DNA of 64,000 bases from Xanthomonas sp. NCPPB 1128 (lineage in GTDB: Bacteria; Pseudomonadota; Gammaproteobacteria; Xanthomonadales; Xanthomonadaceae): the NCBI RefSeq assembly GCF_001043115.1, contig NZ_LFME01000018.1:1-64000 (forward strand), in the 5' to 3' direction. This document shows positions 43,741 to 52,178 of this stretch, piece by piece. Position 1 is the stretch's first letter; each line of letters begins with the position of its first letter. A model generated the notes under the pieces. The model did not search any database. It was not told where the DNA came from and was given only the letters and a program-made list of their open reading frames with translations. The translations under genes were made by a program, and so were the position numbers.

Positions 43741-44913
43741 CTAGCGCGGCGGCCGCACGGTCGAGGACAACCGCCGCAGCGCGTCCAGCTTGCCCTGGTA
43801 ACGTGGTTGGCTGGCCGGATCGGCGTGCGCCATGGCCTCGCGCAGCGCCGCGGTGGCGCGGCGGGTGTCGCCGTTGTGCAGGTAGGCGCGGGCCAGGGCG
43901 AAGTACAGCAGGTGGGCGCCGTCGTACAGGTGCAGCGCATGCCGGTAATAGGCGATCGCCGCGGCGTAATCCTGGCGCCGCTCCGCCTCGTTGCCGAGCA
44001 GGTATTGCTGGAACGGATCGCGCTGGCGCACGCGTTCCATCTGCCGCTGCAGGGCGGCCTCGCGCGCGCTGTCGCCCACACGCCGGGCCAGGCCCACGGC
44101 ATTGGATAGCGCCGGCAGATGCTCCGGATCGATCTCCAGCGCCTTGGCGTAGTCGCGTACGGCGGCGGTGCTGTCGCCATCGCGCATCGCCAGTACGCCC
44201 TGGTTGTTCCAGGCCCCGGCGAAGCGCGGATCCATCTGCAGGGCCATCGCCAGATGCGCGCGCGCGCCGTCGAGGTCGCCGTCGACCATCAGTTCGGCGC
44301 CGCGGTTGTTGTAGTAGTGGGCGAGGGCGCGGCGGTCGGAGATCGGCTGCGGCCCACGCCGGTCCATCAGCACGCTGCGGTCCAGGTCGATGCTGCCGCG
44401 GCCGCTGTCCACGCGCACGCCGGCGTTGACGTGGCCGACGTTGTACAACGCATTGCCGTCTTCGTACCAACTCAGGACGCGGCGCACTTCCTGGACCTGC
44501 GCCTGCAGCCCGACGTCGCGTGCCATCGCCACGAACAGCAGGGTGAAGGACAGGCAATTGACGCGACGGCTGGCGTAGCTCTCGGCGACGCTGTGGGTGG
44601 CCTTGGGGTCGTACTGCAGGTTCAGGCCCTTGGCGTCGAAGGCCAGCGCCACCAGTTGCTGCAGGCGGTGTTCGGCATCGGCGCCGCGGTCGATGCGTTG
44701 CTGCAGCAGCGCGTGCAGGGCCGCTGGCAGCTGCATGATCTGTTCCGGCGTCGGCGTCGGCGTGGCGGCTGCCGCGACGGTCATTGCAGGCGCTGGCGGT
44801 GCCGTCTCCTGCTGTGCCGCCGCTGCCAAGCGCGATGACGACATGGACGGGGAAGGGGACGATGGGACGGCCATAGCGGCGGCGAGCAGGGCGAACGCAG
44901 TCCAGGCGAACAT
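43741..44913 (-). CDS. Transglutaminase-like plus TPR protein
   Basis: 390 aa from the ATG at 44913 (GAGG upstream). After a signal peptide and a low-complexity stretch, a transglutaminase-like/bacterial Cys-protease core appears: Cys120 in SRRVNCLSF, a His in YNVGHVNAGV and an Asp in IDLDRSV. The C-terminal half contains at least five TPR-like repeats (YYNNRGAELMVDGDLDGAR, AWNNQGVLAMRDGDSTAAV, ALEIDPEHLPAL). It is probably periplasmic and involved in protein interaction or cross-linking; catalysis is inferred from the triad. Confidence 0.83.
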   Translation of the reverse strand: MFAWTAFALLAAAMAVPSSPSPSMSSSRLAAAAQQETAPPAPAMTVAAAATPTPTPEQIMQLPAALHALLQQRIDRGADAEHRLQQLVALAFDAKGLNLQYDPKATHSVAESYASRRVNCLSFTLLFVAMARDVGLQAQVQEVRRVLSWYEDGNALYNVGHVNAGVRVDSGRGSIDLDRSVLMDRRGPQPISDRRALAHYYNNRGAELMVDGDLDGARAHLAMALQMDPRFAGAWNNQGVLAMRDGDSTAAVRDYAKALEIDPEHLPALSNAVGLARRVGDSAREAALQRQMERVRQRDPFQQYLLGNEAERRQDYAAAIAYYRHALHLYDGAHLLYFALARAYLHNGDTRRATAALREAMAHADPASQPRYQGKLDALRRLSSTVRPPR

Positions 44914-45040
44914 GACGCACCTCGCGGTGCCCTGCAGTGGCGAGGGCTCGCCTGCACTATAGGCCCTCGCTGGCGATATGGGACGGTCATCGTAGTGGTG
45001 CCGACAAGCGGTCTCCGGCCGATGCGATCGATGGCGGCGG

Positions 45041-45086
45041 TGATCCACAGCCGCTGTGGACGAACGTGGGACAAGCGTGTGGATAA
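45041..45086. promoter_or_regulatory. Cluster of DnaA-box-like sites
   Basis: A perfect DnaA-box match TGTGGATAA (reverse complement of TTATCCACA) lies at 45078-45086. Two further sites with one and two mismatches, TGATCCACA (45041-45049) and TGTGGACGA (about 45055-45063), lie within 40 bases. The 6-bp dyad CCACAG-CCG-CTGTGG links them. The region 44914-45361 contains no gene. The cluster might bind DnaA without being the origin. Confidence 0.45.
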
Positions 45087-45361
45087 GTCCCTGCCGGCCA
45101 GGCGCCGCAATGCGCACAGACAGGATGGTGAAAACTTCACCACATGTCTGACTGCGCAGTGCTGCCCATGAACGCGTGTTCACCGCTGGCAATGCGGCGT
45201 GACGAGCGAGCGCCGATGGCTCACGTGCGCTTTATGCCGTTCTGCCCAGCATCGCCAACACCACGCAACGCGGCAATCCTCTCGACCGCGCCGTGCTATA
45301 TCCAGGTTCACCCCCGTGTGCCCGTTGCGCGATATCGCCGGCCTCGCTACAGGAGTTTTCC

Positions 45362-45817
45362 ATGAGCATCCAGAGCAAGACCACGCACAGCCTCAACGAC
45401 CTCATCGCCATTTCCCGCGACGGCAAGGACTTCTACGAAGAAGCCGCGAAGAAGGTGGGCGACGCCGAGTTGTCCGCGCTGTTCCTGCGCATCGCCGGCG
45501 TCAAGTCGGACATCGTCAGCAGCCTGAGCGCGGTGGTGCAGTCGGTCGGCGGCAAGCCGGAAGAGCACGGCACCATGGTTGGCAGCATGCAGCAGATGTA
45601 TGGCAAGGTCCGCGCCGCGCTGGGCGACACCAAGTACGGCTACGTCGCCGAACTGGAAGAATCCGAAGATCGCCTGCTGAAGGCCTTCAACGAGACCATC
45701 GCCGACGCCGATACCCCCGTCGCCGCGCGCGATGCCGCCACCCGCCTGCTGCCGGAAGTGCGCGCCTGCCACGACGTGATGCGCACCCGCAAGCACGCGA
45801 TGAAGAACGCGGCGTAA
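45362..45817 (+). CDS. PA2169 family (DUF2383) four-helix-bundle protein
   Basis: 151 aa from the ATG at 45362, preceded by ACAGGAGTTTTCC. Sequence LNDLIAISRDGKDFYEEAAK, Glu and His residues spaced along four helices (ELEESEDRLLKAFNETIAD, LLPEVRACHDVMRTRKHAM). The fold is ferritin-like; the family often accompanies stress genes, with no defined activity. The acidic residues on helices 1-4 may bind a metal. Confidence 0.85.
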   Translation: MSIQSKTTHSLNDLIAISRDGKDFYEEAAKKVGDAELSALFLRIAGVKSDIVSSLSAVVQSVGGKPEEHGTMVGSMQQMYGKVRAALGDTKYGYVAELEESEDRLLKAFNETIADADTPVAARDAATRLLPEVRACHDVMRTRKHAMKNAA

Positions 45818-45960
45818 TCGCTGCCTGCCGCCGGCCCGGCGCGCCGCCATCGCGGCGATGGCCGGGTCGGCGTGCCGATGGTCTGCAGCGGGACAGTGCG
45901 CTTGCTACCATGCGTGCTCGACCGTTGCCCGACCCGATTGCGGCGTTTGCCGCTTCTGCC

Positions 45961-46581
45961 ATGTCTCCCGATACTGCGCCTGCTGGCGCCCAGTTTTCGC
46001 TCGGCTTCGACGCGCCCGCCGCGCGCGAAAGCCTGTTCTTCGCCTTGTTGCCGGACGCGCAGACGGCGCAGGCAGTGCACCATCTCGGCCAGCAAATTTG
46101 CCATGACCATGGATTGCACGGACGCGCGCTGCCGCCCGAGCGGCTGCATGTGACCTTGCACTATCTCGGCGAGTACGCCGGCATCCCGCCACGCTTGTTG
46201 CAGCAGGCCTGCGCCGCTGGACAGGCGCTGGCGGCCGCGCCGTTCGCTCTGGCGTTCGACCGGGCGGCGACCTTCGACAGCCGCGCGCGCAGCCGGCCGC
46301 TGGTGCTGCGCGGCGACGGCGAGCCTGCGCCGCTGCTTGCGCTACGTCAGGCGCTGCAGCAGCAGTTGGCCCGACACGGCGTGGCGCCGCGCGCCGACGG
46401 TGCCTATCTGCCGCACATGACCCTGGCCTATGTCGATCAGGCGCTGGCACCGCAGCACGTGCCGGCGCTGCATTGGCAGGCGACATCGCTGAGCCTGATC
46501 CGCAGCGTACAGGGCCAGGGCCGTTACCTGCACGAAGCGCGTTGGCCGTTGCGCGCCGATCCTGCGCAGCGCGGCGCATGA
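45961..46581 (+). CDS. thpR: RNA 2',3'-cyclic phosphodiesterase (2'-5' RNA ligase family)
   Basis: 206 aa from the ATG at 45961; a start at 45910 would add 17 residues. Both catalytic HxTx motifs are present: HVTLHYLG and HMTLAYVD. The enzyme opens 2',3'-cyclic phosphates to 2'-phosphates. Its stop codon overlaps the start of the next gene (ATGA), implying coupling with the HD protein. Confidence 0.92.
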   Translation: MSPDTAPAGAQFSLGFDAPAARESLFFALLPDAQTAQAVHHLGQQICHDHGLHGRALPPERLHVTLHYLGEYAGIPPRLLQQACAAGQALAAAPFALAFDRAATFDSRARSRPLVLRGDGEPAPLLALRQALQQQLARHGVAPRADGAYLPHMTLAYVDQALAPQHVPALHWQATSLSLIRSVQGQGRYLHEARWPLRADPAQRGA

Positions 46582-47177
46582 ACGCGGCGCCGCTGACCCT
46601 GCCCGACGCGCAATGGGCGCAATTGCGCGCGGCCTACGCCGAGCCGCCGCGGGCGTATCACCATTTCGGCCATGTCGAAGCGGTGCTGGCGCACTACGCC
46701 GAGGTCGCCGCCGACACCGGCTGGCAGCAGCCGCGCGAGGTCTACCTCGCCGTGCTCTATCACGATGCGGTGTACCGCGCCGGCCGCGGCGACAACGAAG
46801 CACAGTCGGCGCGCCTGGCCGAGGCGGCGATCGCGCAGTGGCTGCCGGACGCCGCGGTGGATGCGGCACGGGTGGCCGCGCTGATCGAACTCACCGCGCG
46901 CCACGGGCAACTCACCGTCGACTCGGTGGATGCGGACGCGGCGCTGTTCCTGGATTGCGACATGGCCATCCTCGGCGCCGCGCCGGAGGCCTTTGCCGCC
47001 TACGATCGTGCCATCGCCGAGGAGTACCGCGGGGTGGTGCCGGGCTGGTTGTACCGGCGCAAGCGCCGCGCTTTCCTGCGCACTGTGCTGGCGCAGCCGC
47101 GCATCTTTCTCAGCGAGCGGTTCCACGCGCGCTACGACGCGGCGGCGCGCGCCAACCTGCGCCAGGCCATCGGCTGA
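46578..47177 (+). CDS. HD-domain-type predicted metal-dependent hydrolase
   Basis: 199 aa. Metal-ligand motifs YHHFGHVEAVL and AVLYHDAVY (His-Asp pair) and a third in LDCDMAIL match the HD superfamily. Such proteins hydrolyse phosphoesters or nucleotides. Translation is coupled to the thpR-like gene by a 4-bp overlap. The substrate is unknown. Confidence 0.88.
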   Translation: MNAAPLTLPDAQWAQLRAAYAEPPRAYHHFGHVEAVLAHYAEVAADTGWQQPREVYLAVLYHDAVYRAGRGDNEAQSARLAEAAIAQWLPDAAVDAARVAALIELTARHGQLTVDSVDADAALFLDCDMAILGAAPEAFAAYDRAIAEEYRGVVPGWLYRRKRRAFLRTVLAQPRIFLSERFHARYDAAARANLRQAIG

Positions 47178-47255
47178 CGGAGCAGTGACCGCGGCCGGCA
47201 CCGCCTTCTTCCACACTGCCGCGCCGGTCTGCCCCGGCCGCTGCCACGGAGCCTC

Positions 47256-47441
47256 ATGTCCGACCCTGCCGCCAATGCCGATCCCCGCCCGCAGGCGCCG
47301 CTACCCCCCGGCCCCAGCGACTGTTGCGACAGCGGCTGCCCGCTGTGCGTCTACGACCTCTACCACGAGGAACTGGCGCGCTATCGGCAGGCGCTGGCCG
47401 CCTGGCGGCTGCGCCATCCCGGCGCCGACGCAGACGTCTGA
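47256..47441 (+). CDS. Small oxidoreductase-like domain protein
   Basis: 61 aa. The conserved block CCDSGCPLCVYDLYHEELARY (counted from the first Cys, one residue over a full motif quoted in parts: CCDSGCPLC then VYDLYHEELARY) is the oxidoreductase-like N-terminal domain (PF09791 type) also found in eukaryotic mitochondrial proteins. Four closely spaced cysteines may bind a metal. Function unknown. Confidence 0.85.
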   Translation: MSDPAANADPRPQAPLPPGPSDCCDSGCPLCVYDLYHEELARYRQALAAWRLRHPGADADV

Positions 47442-47564
47442 TGGGCCTCTCCAACGCAGGTGATGGCCCAGGTCCGGCGTACCCGGCATGAACCGCGGCG
47501 CGCGTCGCGCTTCGCGCCGCCGCCGTTCGGGATTATCTTTAACGCGCCTTTTCAGGATGGCTGG

Positions 47565-48989
47565 ATGATGCAGAAGCGTGGCGGTTGGATGTGGGGATGT
47601 GCATTGGGCGGACTGCTCGCGGCCGGCGTCGCCGGTGCGGCACCGGGGGCTACGACCGCCGCCGCGCCGCGTGCCGGCGCACCGGCAGCGGTGCCGGAAA
47701 AGCTCAACCATGGCCGCTTCGAGCAAGTGCCGGTGCTGCTGCCCAAGGGCAATGCGCAGCGCGTGGTGCTGTGGTTCGCCGGCGGCAAGCACGCCGATGT
47801 CGAGCGCATGCGCCAGATCGAGGCGCTGCGCGACGACGGCGCCATGGTCGCGGTGATCGACAGCGCACACCTGCAGGCGGTGCTGGCCAAGATCGACGGC
47901 ACCTGTGGCTTTTCCGCCGGCGACGTGGAGAACTTCTCGCGCTACGTCCAGGCCTATTTCCACGTGCCGACCTACCACCTGCCGTTGCTGGTCGGCGACG
48001 GCGATGGTGCCGCGCTGGCCTACGCGGTCGCCGCGCAGGCACCCAAGCATCTGCTGGCGGGCCTGCTGACCGAGGATTTCTGCCCGGTGCAGGTGCTCGA
48101 CGACCAGATCTGCGGCGCCGGCATCACCGCGCCGGCGCGTGCGTTGAAGCCGACCGCGCTGCCGGTGCCGTGGCTGGCCGCGCTCGACGCCAAGACCCGC
48201 CGCGATCGCTGCAGCCAGCAGAGCGATGCGTTCCTGCAGAAGGTGGCCCAGGCACGGCAGTTCCGCCGTAGCGCCAGCGGCGATGCGCTGCCCGGCCTGC
48301 GCGCGGCAGTGCGTTCGCTGGGCGACCGGCCCGGCGTCAGCCTGCCGCCGACCCCGGCCGACCTGGCCGGCCTGCCGGTGGTCGAAGTGCCGGCCGCCGC
48401 GGGTGCGGGCGATGCCGACAACGGCAATGTGTTCGCGATCTTCGTCTCCGGCGACGGCGGCTGGGCCGGGCTCGACCAGCAGGTCGCCGGCGCCCTGGCC
48501 AAGGCCGGCATCCCGGTGGTGGGCGTGGATTCGCTGCGCTACTTCTGGAGCGAGCGCACGCCGCAGGGCTTCGCCACCGACCTGGATCGGATCTACCGCC
48601 ACTACAGCCACCTGTGGCAGCGCGGACGGGTGGTGCTGATCGGCTTCTCGCAGGGCGCCGACGTGTTGCCGGCGGCCTACAACCAGTTGCCGGAGGCGAT
48701 GCGCGACCAGGTGCAACTCACCGCCCTGCTGTCGGTGGGCAAGACCGCCGACTACGAATTCCACGTGTCCAACTGGATCAGTTCCGGCGACGACGGCCTG
48801 CCGATCGCCCCGGAAGTGGCGAAGATGCCGCCGGCGCAGACCCTGTGCCTCTACGGCGAGGACGACGACGACGCGCTGTGCCCGGACCTGCCCAAGGGCG
48901 GTGTGCAACTTGTCAAGCTGCCTGGCGACCATCATTTCCAGGGCGATTACGCGACCCTGGCCAAGCAGATCCTGCAGCGCATTGATTGA
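47565..48989 (+). CDS. acvB: AcvB/VirJ family lysyl-phosphatidylglycerol hydrolase
   Basis: 474 aa from the ATG at 47565 (AGGA seven bases upstream; a second ATG follows immediately). Signal peptide (WGCALGGLLAAGVAGAAP), then two alpha/beta-hydrolase-like halves. The C-terminal half carries IFVSGDGGWAGLDQQVAGAL and the nucleophile elbow GFSQGAD, with a final His in PGDHHFQGDY. AcvB and AtvA relatives in rhizobia and agrobacteria hydrolyse lysyl-phosphatidylglycerol in the periplasm and are needed for virulence or acid tolerance. The convergent neighbour mprF makes that lipid, supporting the assignment. Confidence 0.92.
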   Translation: MMQKRGGWMWGCALGGLLAAGVAGAAPGATTAAAPRAGAPAAVPEKLNHGRFEQVPVLLPKGNAQRVVLWFAGGKHADVERMRQIEALRDDGAMVAVIDSAHLQAVLAKIDGTCGFSAGDVENFSRYVQAYFHVPTYHLPLLVGDGDGAALAYAVAAQAPKHLLAGLLTEDFCPVQVLDDQICGAGITAPARALKPTALPVPWLAALDAKTRRDRCSQQSDAFLQKVAQARQFRRSASGDALPGLRAAVRSLGDRPGVSLPPTPADLAGLPVVEVPAAAGAGDADNGNVFAIFVSGDGGWAGLDQQVAGALAKAGIPVVGVDSLRYFWSERTPQGFATDLDRIYRHYSHLWQRGRVVLIGFSQGADVLPAAYNQLPEAMRDQVQLTALLSVGKTADYEFHVSNWISSGDDGLPIAPEVAKMPPAQTLCLYGEDDDDALCPDLPKGGVQLVKLPGDHHFQGDYATLAKQILQRID

Positions 48990-48994
48990 CGGCT

Positions 48995-49043
48995 GGGATT
49001 GGGGATTGGGGATTGGGGATTCGGGATTCGGGATTCGGGATTG
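48995..49043. repeat. Seven copies of a 7-bp repeat (GGGATTG / GGGATTC)
   Basis: Starting six bases after the acvB stop, units run GGGATTG x3, GGGATTC x3 and GGGATTG x1 without interruption. Same family as the repeat at 1-35. The two variants are grouped, which suggests growth by slippage from two founder units. Confidence 0.9.
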
Positions 49044-49082
49044 GCGGACTGGTCGCGTGACCTGGCTTGTCCGCTCGCGTCG

Positions 49083-49108
49083 TCGTAGGAGCGGCTTCAG
49101 CCGCGACG
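49083..49108. repeat. Single REP-like palindrome
   Basis: The unit reads GTAGGAGCGGCTTCAGCCGC followed by GACG and folds on itself through GCGGCTTCAGCCGC. Same family as 10053-10323 and 53781-53850, here as a lone copy between acvB and mprF. Confidence 0.8.
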
Positions 49109-49174
49109 CCGATCGCTGAAACGTCGGTCCCGCGAGGGGGCACGCATCGCTCGCTTTCGCTGACTCCATGGCGG

Positions 49175-49274
49175 CCGTACCCTCACCCCAACCCCTCTCC
49201 CGGGGGGAGAGGGGCTAGCGCTCTCCCTTCTCCCATCGGGAGAAGGTGCCCCGAAGGGGCGGATGAGGGTACGG
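49175..49274. mobile_element. 100-bp hairpin element with 11-bp terminal inverted repeats, copy 1
   Basis: Bounded by CCGTACCCTCA (49175-49185) and TGAGGGTACGG (49264-49274). Inside are two hairpins: ACCCCTCTCCC/GGGAGAGGGG-like and CTTCTCCC-ATC-GGGAGAAG followed by GGTGCCCCGAAGGGGCGGA. It is non-coding and MITE-like; no flanking target duplication is visible. Copies of its halves occur at 29405 and 61056. Confidence 0.65.
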
Positions 49275-49347
49275 CGCGAAGCCGCGAAATGCTCCAGCAA
49301 ACGCGGGGTGACCGGGGCGAATCCCCAATCCCGACCCCCCATCCCCG

Positions 49348-49422
49348 CCTCACTCCGCCTTGCGCGGATCCAGCGAGATCAACCGGGTCACGTCCAGCAG
49401 GGCCGCAGACAGGTGCATGCCG
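49348..49422 (-). pseudogene. Duplicated 3' end of mprF
   Basis: The minus strand encodes GMHLSAALLDVTRLISLDPR then KAE and a stop, almost identical to the real MprF C-terminus (GMHLPAALLDVTRLISLDPR, KPE). It comprises only the last 24 or so codons, without promoter or start, and arose by the tandem duplication 49166-49689. Confidence 0.85.
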
Positions 49423-49440
49423 CCGGGCGAGCCATGGCGG

Positions 49441-49540
49441 CCGTATCCTCACCCCAACCCCTCTCCCGGGGGGAGAGGGGCTAACGCTCTTCCTTCTCCC
49501 ACCGGGAGAAGGTGCCCCGAAGGGGCGGATGAGGGTACGG
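49441..49540. mobile_element. 100-bp hairpin element, copy 2
   Basis: Bounded by CCGTATCCTCA (one mismatch to copy 1) and TGAGGGTACGG at 49530-49540. It differs from copy 1 at a few positions (CTAACG for CTAGCG, TTCCTT for TCCCTT), so the duplication is not brand-new. Confidence 0.65.
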
Positions 49541-49613
49541 CGCGAAGCCGCGAAATGCCCAAGCAAACGGGGTAGCCGGGGCGAATCCCCAATCCCGACT
49601 CCCCATCCCCGCC

Positions 49614-52178
49614 TCACTCCGGTTTGCGCGGATCCAGCGAGATCAGCCGCGTCACGTCCAGCAGGGCGGCGGGCAGGTGCATGCCGCCGGGGGCGGCGAG
49701 GTAGCGGGTGCGCCAGGTGGGGGCGAACTTGGACTTGAAGCGGCGCAGGCCGGTGAAGCCGTAGAAGCGTTCGCCGTGGCGCACGATCAGGTTGCCGAAG
49801 CGGTTCCAGCGGCCGGCCAGGCGGTGCTGAGCCAGGCCCGACAGCGGCGCCATGCCCAGCGAGAAGCGCTTGTAGCCCTGGTCGCGGCCCCACAGGAACA
49901 GCTCGATGAACAGGAAGTCCATGGTGCCCTTCGGCGCGTCGGCGATGTGCCGCATCAGGTCCACCGACAGCCCGTGGCCGGCCGGGGCCTGCCACAGGTT
50001 GGCGAAGGCCACGACCTTGCCTTCGAACTCCACCACCGCGATCGGGAAGCGGCGCAGGTAGGCCGGGTCGAAGCTGCCCAGCGAGAAACCCTTCTCGGCA
50101 CCGGCCTTGTCTTCCAGCCACTGCTGCGAGACCTCGGCCAGCACCGGCATCAGCGCGTCCACCGCGTCGGGTTCGACGATGCGGAAGCTCAGCCCGCTAC
50201 GCTTGCCGCGGTTCCAGGCCTGGCGCAGGTCGGCGCGGTCGCGGCCCTCCAGGTGAAAGCCCTCCAGCGACACCATCGCTTCCTCGCCGAGCTTGACCAG
50301 GGTCAGGCCCAGGTCCAGGTAGGTCTGCCAGTGCTGCTCGCCGACCTGGTAGAACACCGGGCGCAGGCCCATGCGGTCGGCTTCCTCGCGGAAGCGCCAG
50401 ATCAGCGCGCGCGCCACCTCCGGCGCGCCGACCGGGTCGCCCATCGCCACCAGCGAGCCGCCGTAGCGCTGCATCATCACGAAACCCGGGCCGTCCTCGG
50501 CCTGCAGCAGCGCCTTGTCGCCGGTCAGCACCAGGCAGGCCTGGGTGTCGGTGGCCTGCGCCAGCACCGGCGCCAGCGCGTCCAGTTGCGCGCCATCGGC
50601 CGGCGGCAACGGCGAGCGGGTGCTGTGCAGCAACCGCGCCAGCCCGAACACCACCACCGCCACGCTGACCAGCAGCACCGCGCGCAGCGCACGCGGCGCG
50701 TTGGCCGAGGTGGCGAATTCCCACCACAGCTCGTTCTGGTATTCGACGTGGCTGTAGACGAAGAACAGCAGCCAGATCGTGGCGATCAACACCAGGCCGA
50801 GGTTGCGCAGCCAGGGCCACGACCAGGCCTCGTCGAGCAGGGCGCCCTCGCGGTAGAACTCGCGGCGCGCGCCCCACAGGCCGACCGCCACCACCAGCGA
50901 GGACAGCGCCACCGAGACATGGCCGCCGCGCAGCCAGGCCGGCAGCGGCAGCAGTACGCAGATGCCGATCGCCAGCACCCAGGCGGCATGGCTGCGCCGC
51001 TGCAGGCCCTGGCCGATCAGCAGCAGCACCACGCCGCCGAGGCTGGCCAGCAGGTGCGAGGTCTCCATGATCGACAGCGGCGCCATGTCCTGGCGGCGCT
51101 TGGGGGTGGGCAGGGTGCCGTCGATGACCAGCGCCGCGCCGACCGCGAACACCGCCAGGGCGATGATCTGCGGCAGCCACGGGCGCAGCGTGCGCCAGGC
51201 CACGCGCACGCCGCCGGCACCGGCGACCAGCGGCCGGCGCAGGCCGGACAGCGAGGCCATCAGCACCGACAGCAGCAGTGGCACCACGTAGTAGGTGATG
51301 CGGTAGATCAGCGCCGCCGCCAGCACCGCCGCCGGCGCCACGCCGGGCAACAGCTTGAGCAGGCTCCATTCGAACACGCCCAGGCCGGCCGGTACGGTCG
51401 AGACCAGGCCCGCCACCACCGCGACCAGATACAGGCCGACGAAGCCGATGTACTCGATGCCCGATTCGTTGGGCAGCAGCACGTAGAACGCGGCACTGGC
51501 CAGGCCCAGTTCGACCACGCTCAGCGCGGTCACGCCCAGGGTGGTGCGCCGGTCCGGCAGCCACAGCTCATGGCTGCGCCAGCGCAGGGTGCGGCCGTCG
51601 CGGCCGGCCAGCAGCAGCATCGTCGCGAAGCCGACCAGCAGCGCGATGCCGATCGCGCGTACCGCGGTCGCGCCGACCGGCAGCGCCAGCGCCGCCGCGG
51701 CCGGCTCCAGGGTCAGGGCCAGCGCCAGCAGCAGCCAGGCGCCGAACACGAAGCCCAGCGTGCTCATCAGCACCACCTGGCCGATCTCGGCCAGGCTCAG
51801 CCCGACCCGGCCGTAGCCGCGCAGGCGTACCGCGCCGCCGGTCAGCGCGGCGAAGCCCAGGGTCTGTCCGACCGCATGCGCCAGGAACGCGGTGATGCTG
51901 ATCCGCATCGGATGCAGCTTGCGGCCGCTGCGGCGCAGGCCGACGGCATCGAAGCCGATCAGGCAGGCGTAGCTGCTCAGGCCCAGCAGCAGGGTCAGCA
52001 CGATCTGGCTGAGGCTCAGTTGGTTGAAGGCGTGACGGATCGCGCTGTAGCCGTGGGTACTGAACTCCGTGGCCAGCGCATGCAGCGCCAGGGCCAGGAT
52101 CGCCAGGCTGGCCAGCACCGGCAGCGCACGGCGCCAGCCGGGAATGGGTGCGGGAGCGGAGGGCGCGGTGTCGGTCAT
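49614..52178 (-). CDS. mprF: Bifunctional lysylphosphatidylglycerol synthetase/flippase
   Basis: 854 aa. The N-terminal part has about 14 membrane helices (flippase type, with ITAFLAHAVGQTLGFAALTG and VPAGLGVFEWSLLKLLPG). From about 540 the soluble DUF2156 aminoacyltransferase domain follows (VLTGDKALLQAEDGPGFVMM, GDPVGAPEVARALIWRFREE, ending ISLDPRKPE). It transfers Lys or Ala from aminoacyl-tRNA to phosphatidylglycerol and flips the lipid, reducing surface negative charge and giving resistance to cationic peptides. The amino acid specificity is not decided. It is convergent with acvB. Confidence 0.95.
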   Translation of the reverse strand: MTDTAPSAPAPIPGWRRALPVLASLAILALALHALATEFSTHGYSAIRHAFNQLSLSQIVLTLLLGLSSYACLIGFDAVGLRRSGRKLHPMRISITAFLAHAVGQTLGFAALTGGAVRLRGYGRVGLSLAEIGQVVLMSTLGFVFGAWLLLALALTLEPAAAALALPVGATAVRAIGIALLVGFATMLLLAGRDGRTLRWRSHELWLPDRRTTLGVTALSVVELGLASAAFYVLLPNESGIEYIGFVGLYLVAVVAGLVSTVPAGLGVFEWSLLKLLPGVAPAAVLAAALIYRITYYVVPLLLSVLMASLSGLRRPLVAGAGGVRVAWRTLRPWLPQIIALAVFAVGAALVIDGTLPTPKRRQDMAPLSIMETSHLLASLGGVVLLLIGQGLQRRSHAAWVLAIGICVLLPLPAWLRGGHVSVALSSLVVAVGLWGARREFYREGALLDEAWSWPWLRNLGLVLIATIWLLFFVYSHVEYQNELWWEFATSANAPRALRAVLLVSVAVVVFGLARLLHSTRSPLPPADGAQLDALAPVLAQATDTQACLVLTGDKALLQAEDGPGFVMMQRYGGSLVAMGDPVGAPEVARALIWRFREEADRMGLRPVFYQVGEQHWQTYLDLGLTLVKLGEEAMVSLEGFHLEGRDRADLRQAWNRGKRSGLSFRIVEPDAVDALMPVLAEVSQQWLEDKAGAEKGFSLGSFDPAYLRRFPIAVVEFEGKVVAFANLWQAPAGHGLSVDLMRHIADAPKGTMDFLFIELFLWGRDQGYKRFSLGMAPLSGLAQHRLAGRWNRFGNLIVRHGERFYGFTGLRRFKSKFAPTWRTRYLAAPGGMHLPAALLDVTRLISLDPRKPE

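Larger units (their letters stand above)
49166..49689. repeat. Tandem direct duplication of about 260 bp
   Basis: 49166-49423 and 49432-49689 are near-identical with a fixed offset of 266 bases and scattered substitutions. Each unit holds CCATGGCGGCCGTA, the hairpin element described below, the conserved stretch GCGCGAAGCCGCGAAATGC, a short GGGATTG-type remnant, and the last codons of mprF. The right-hand copy overlaps the intact mprF end. The left copy therefore contains an mprF 3' fragment. Confidence 0.88.

Noticed and set aside
45041-45086. Chromosomal replication origin
   Set aside because: No dnaA, dnaN, gyrB, rpmH or parAB gene and no AT-rich unwinding region nearby. Three boxes alone do not make an origin.
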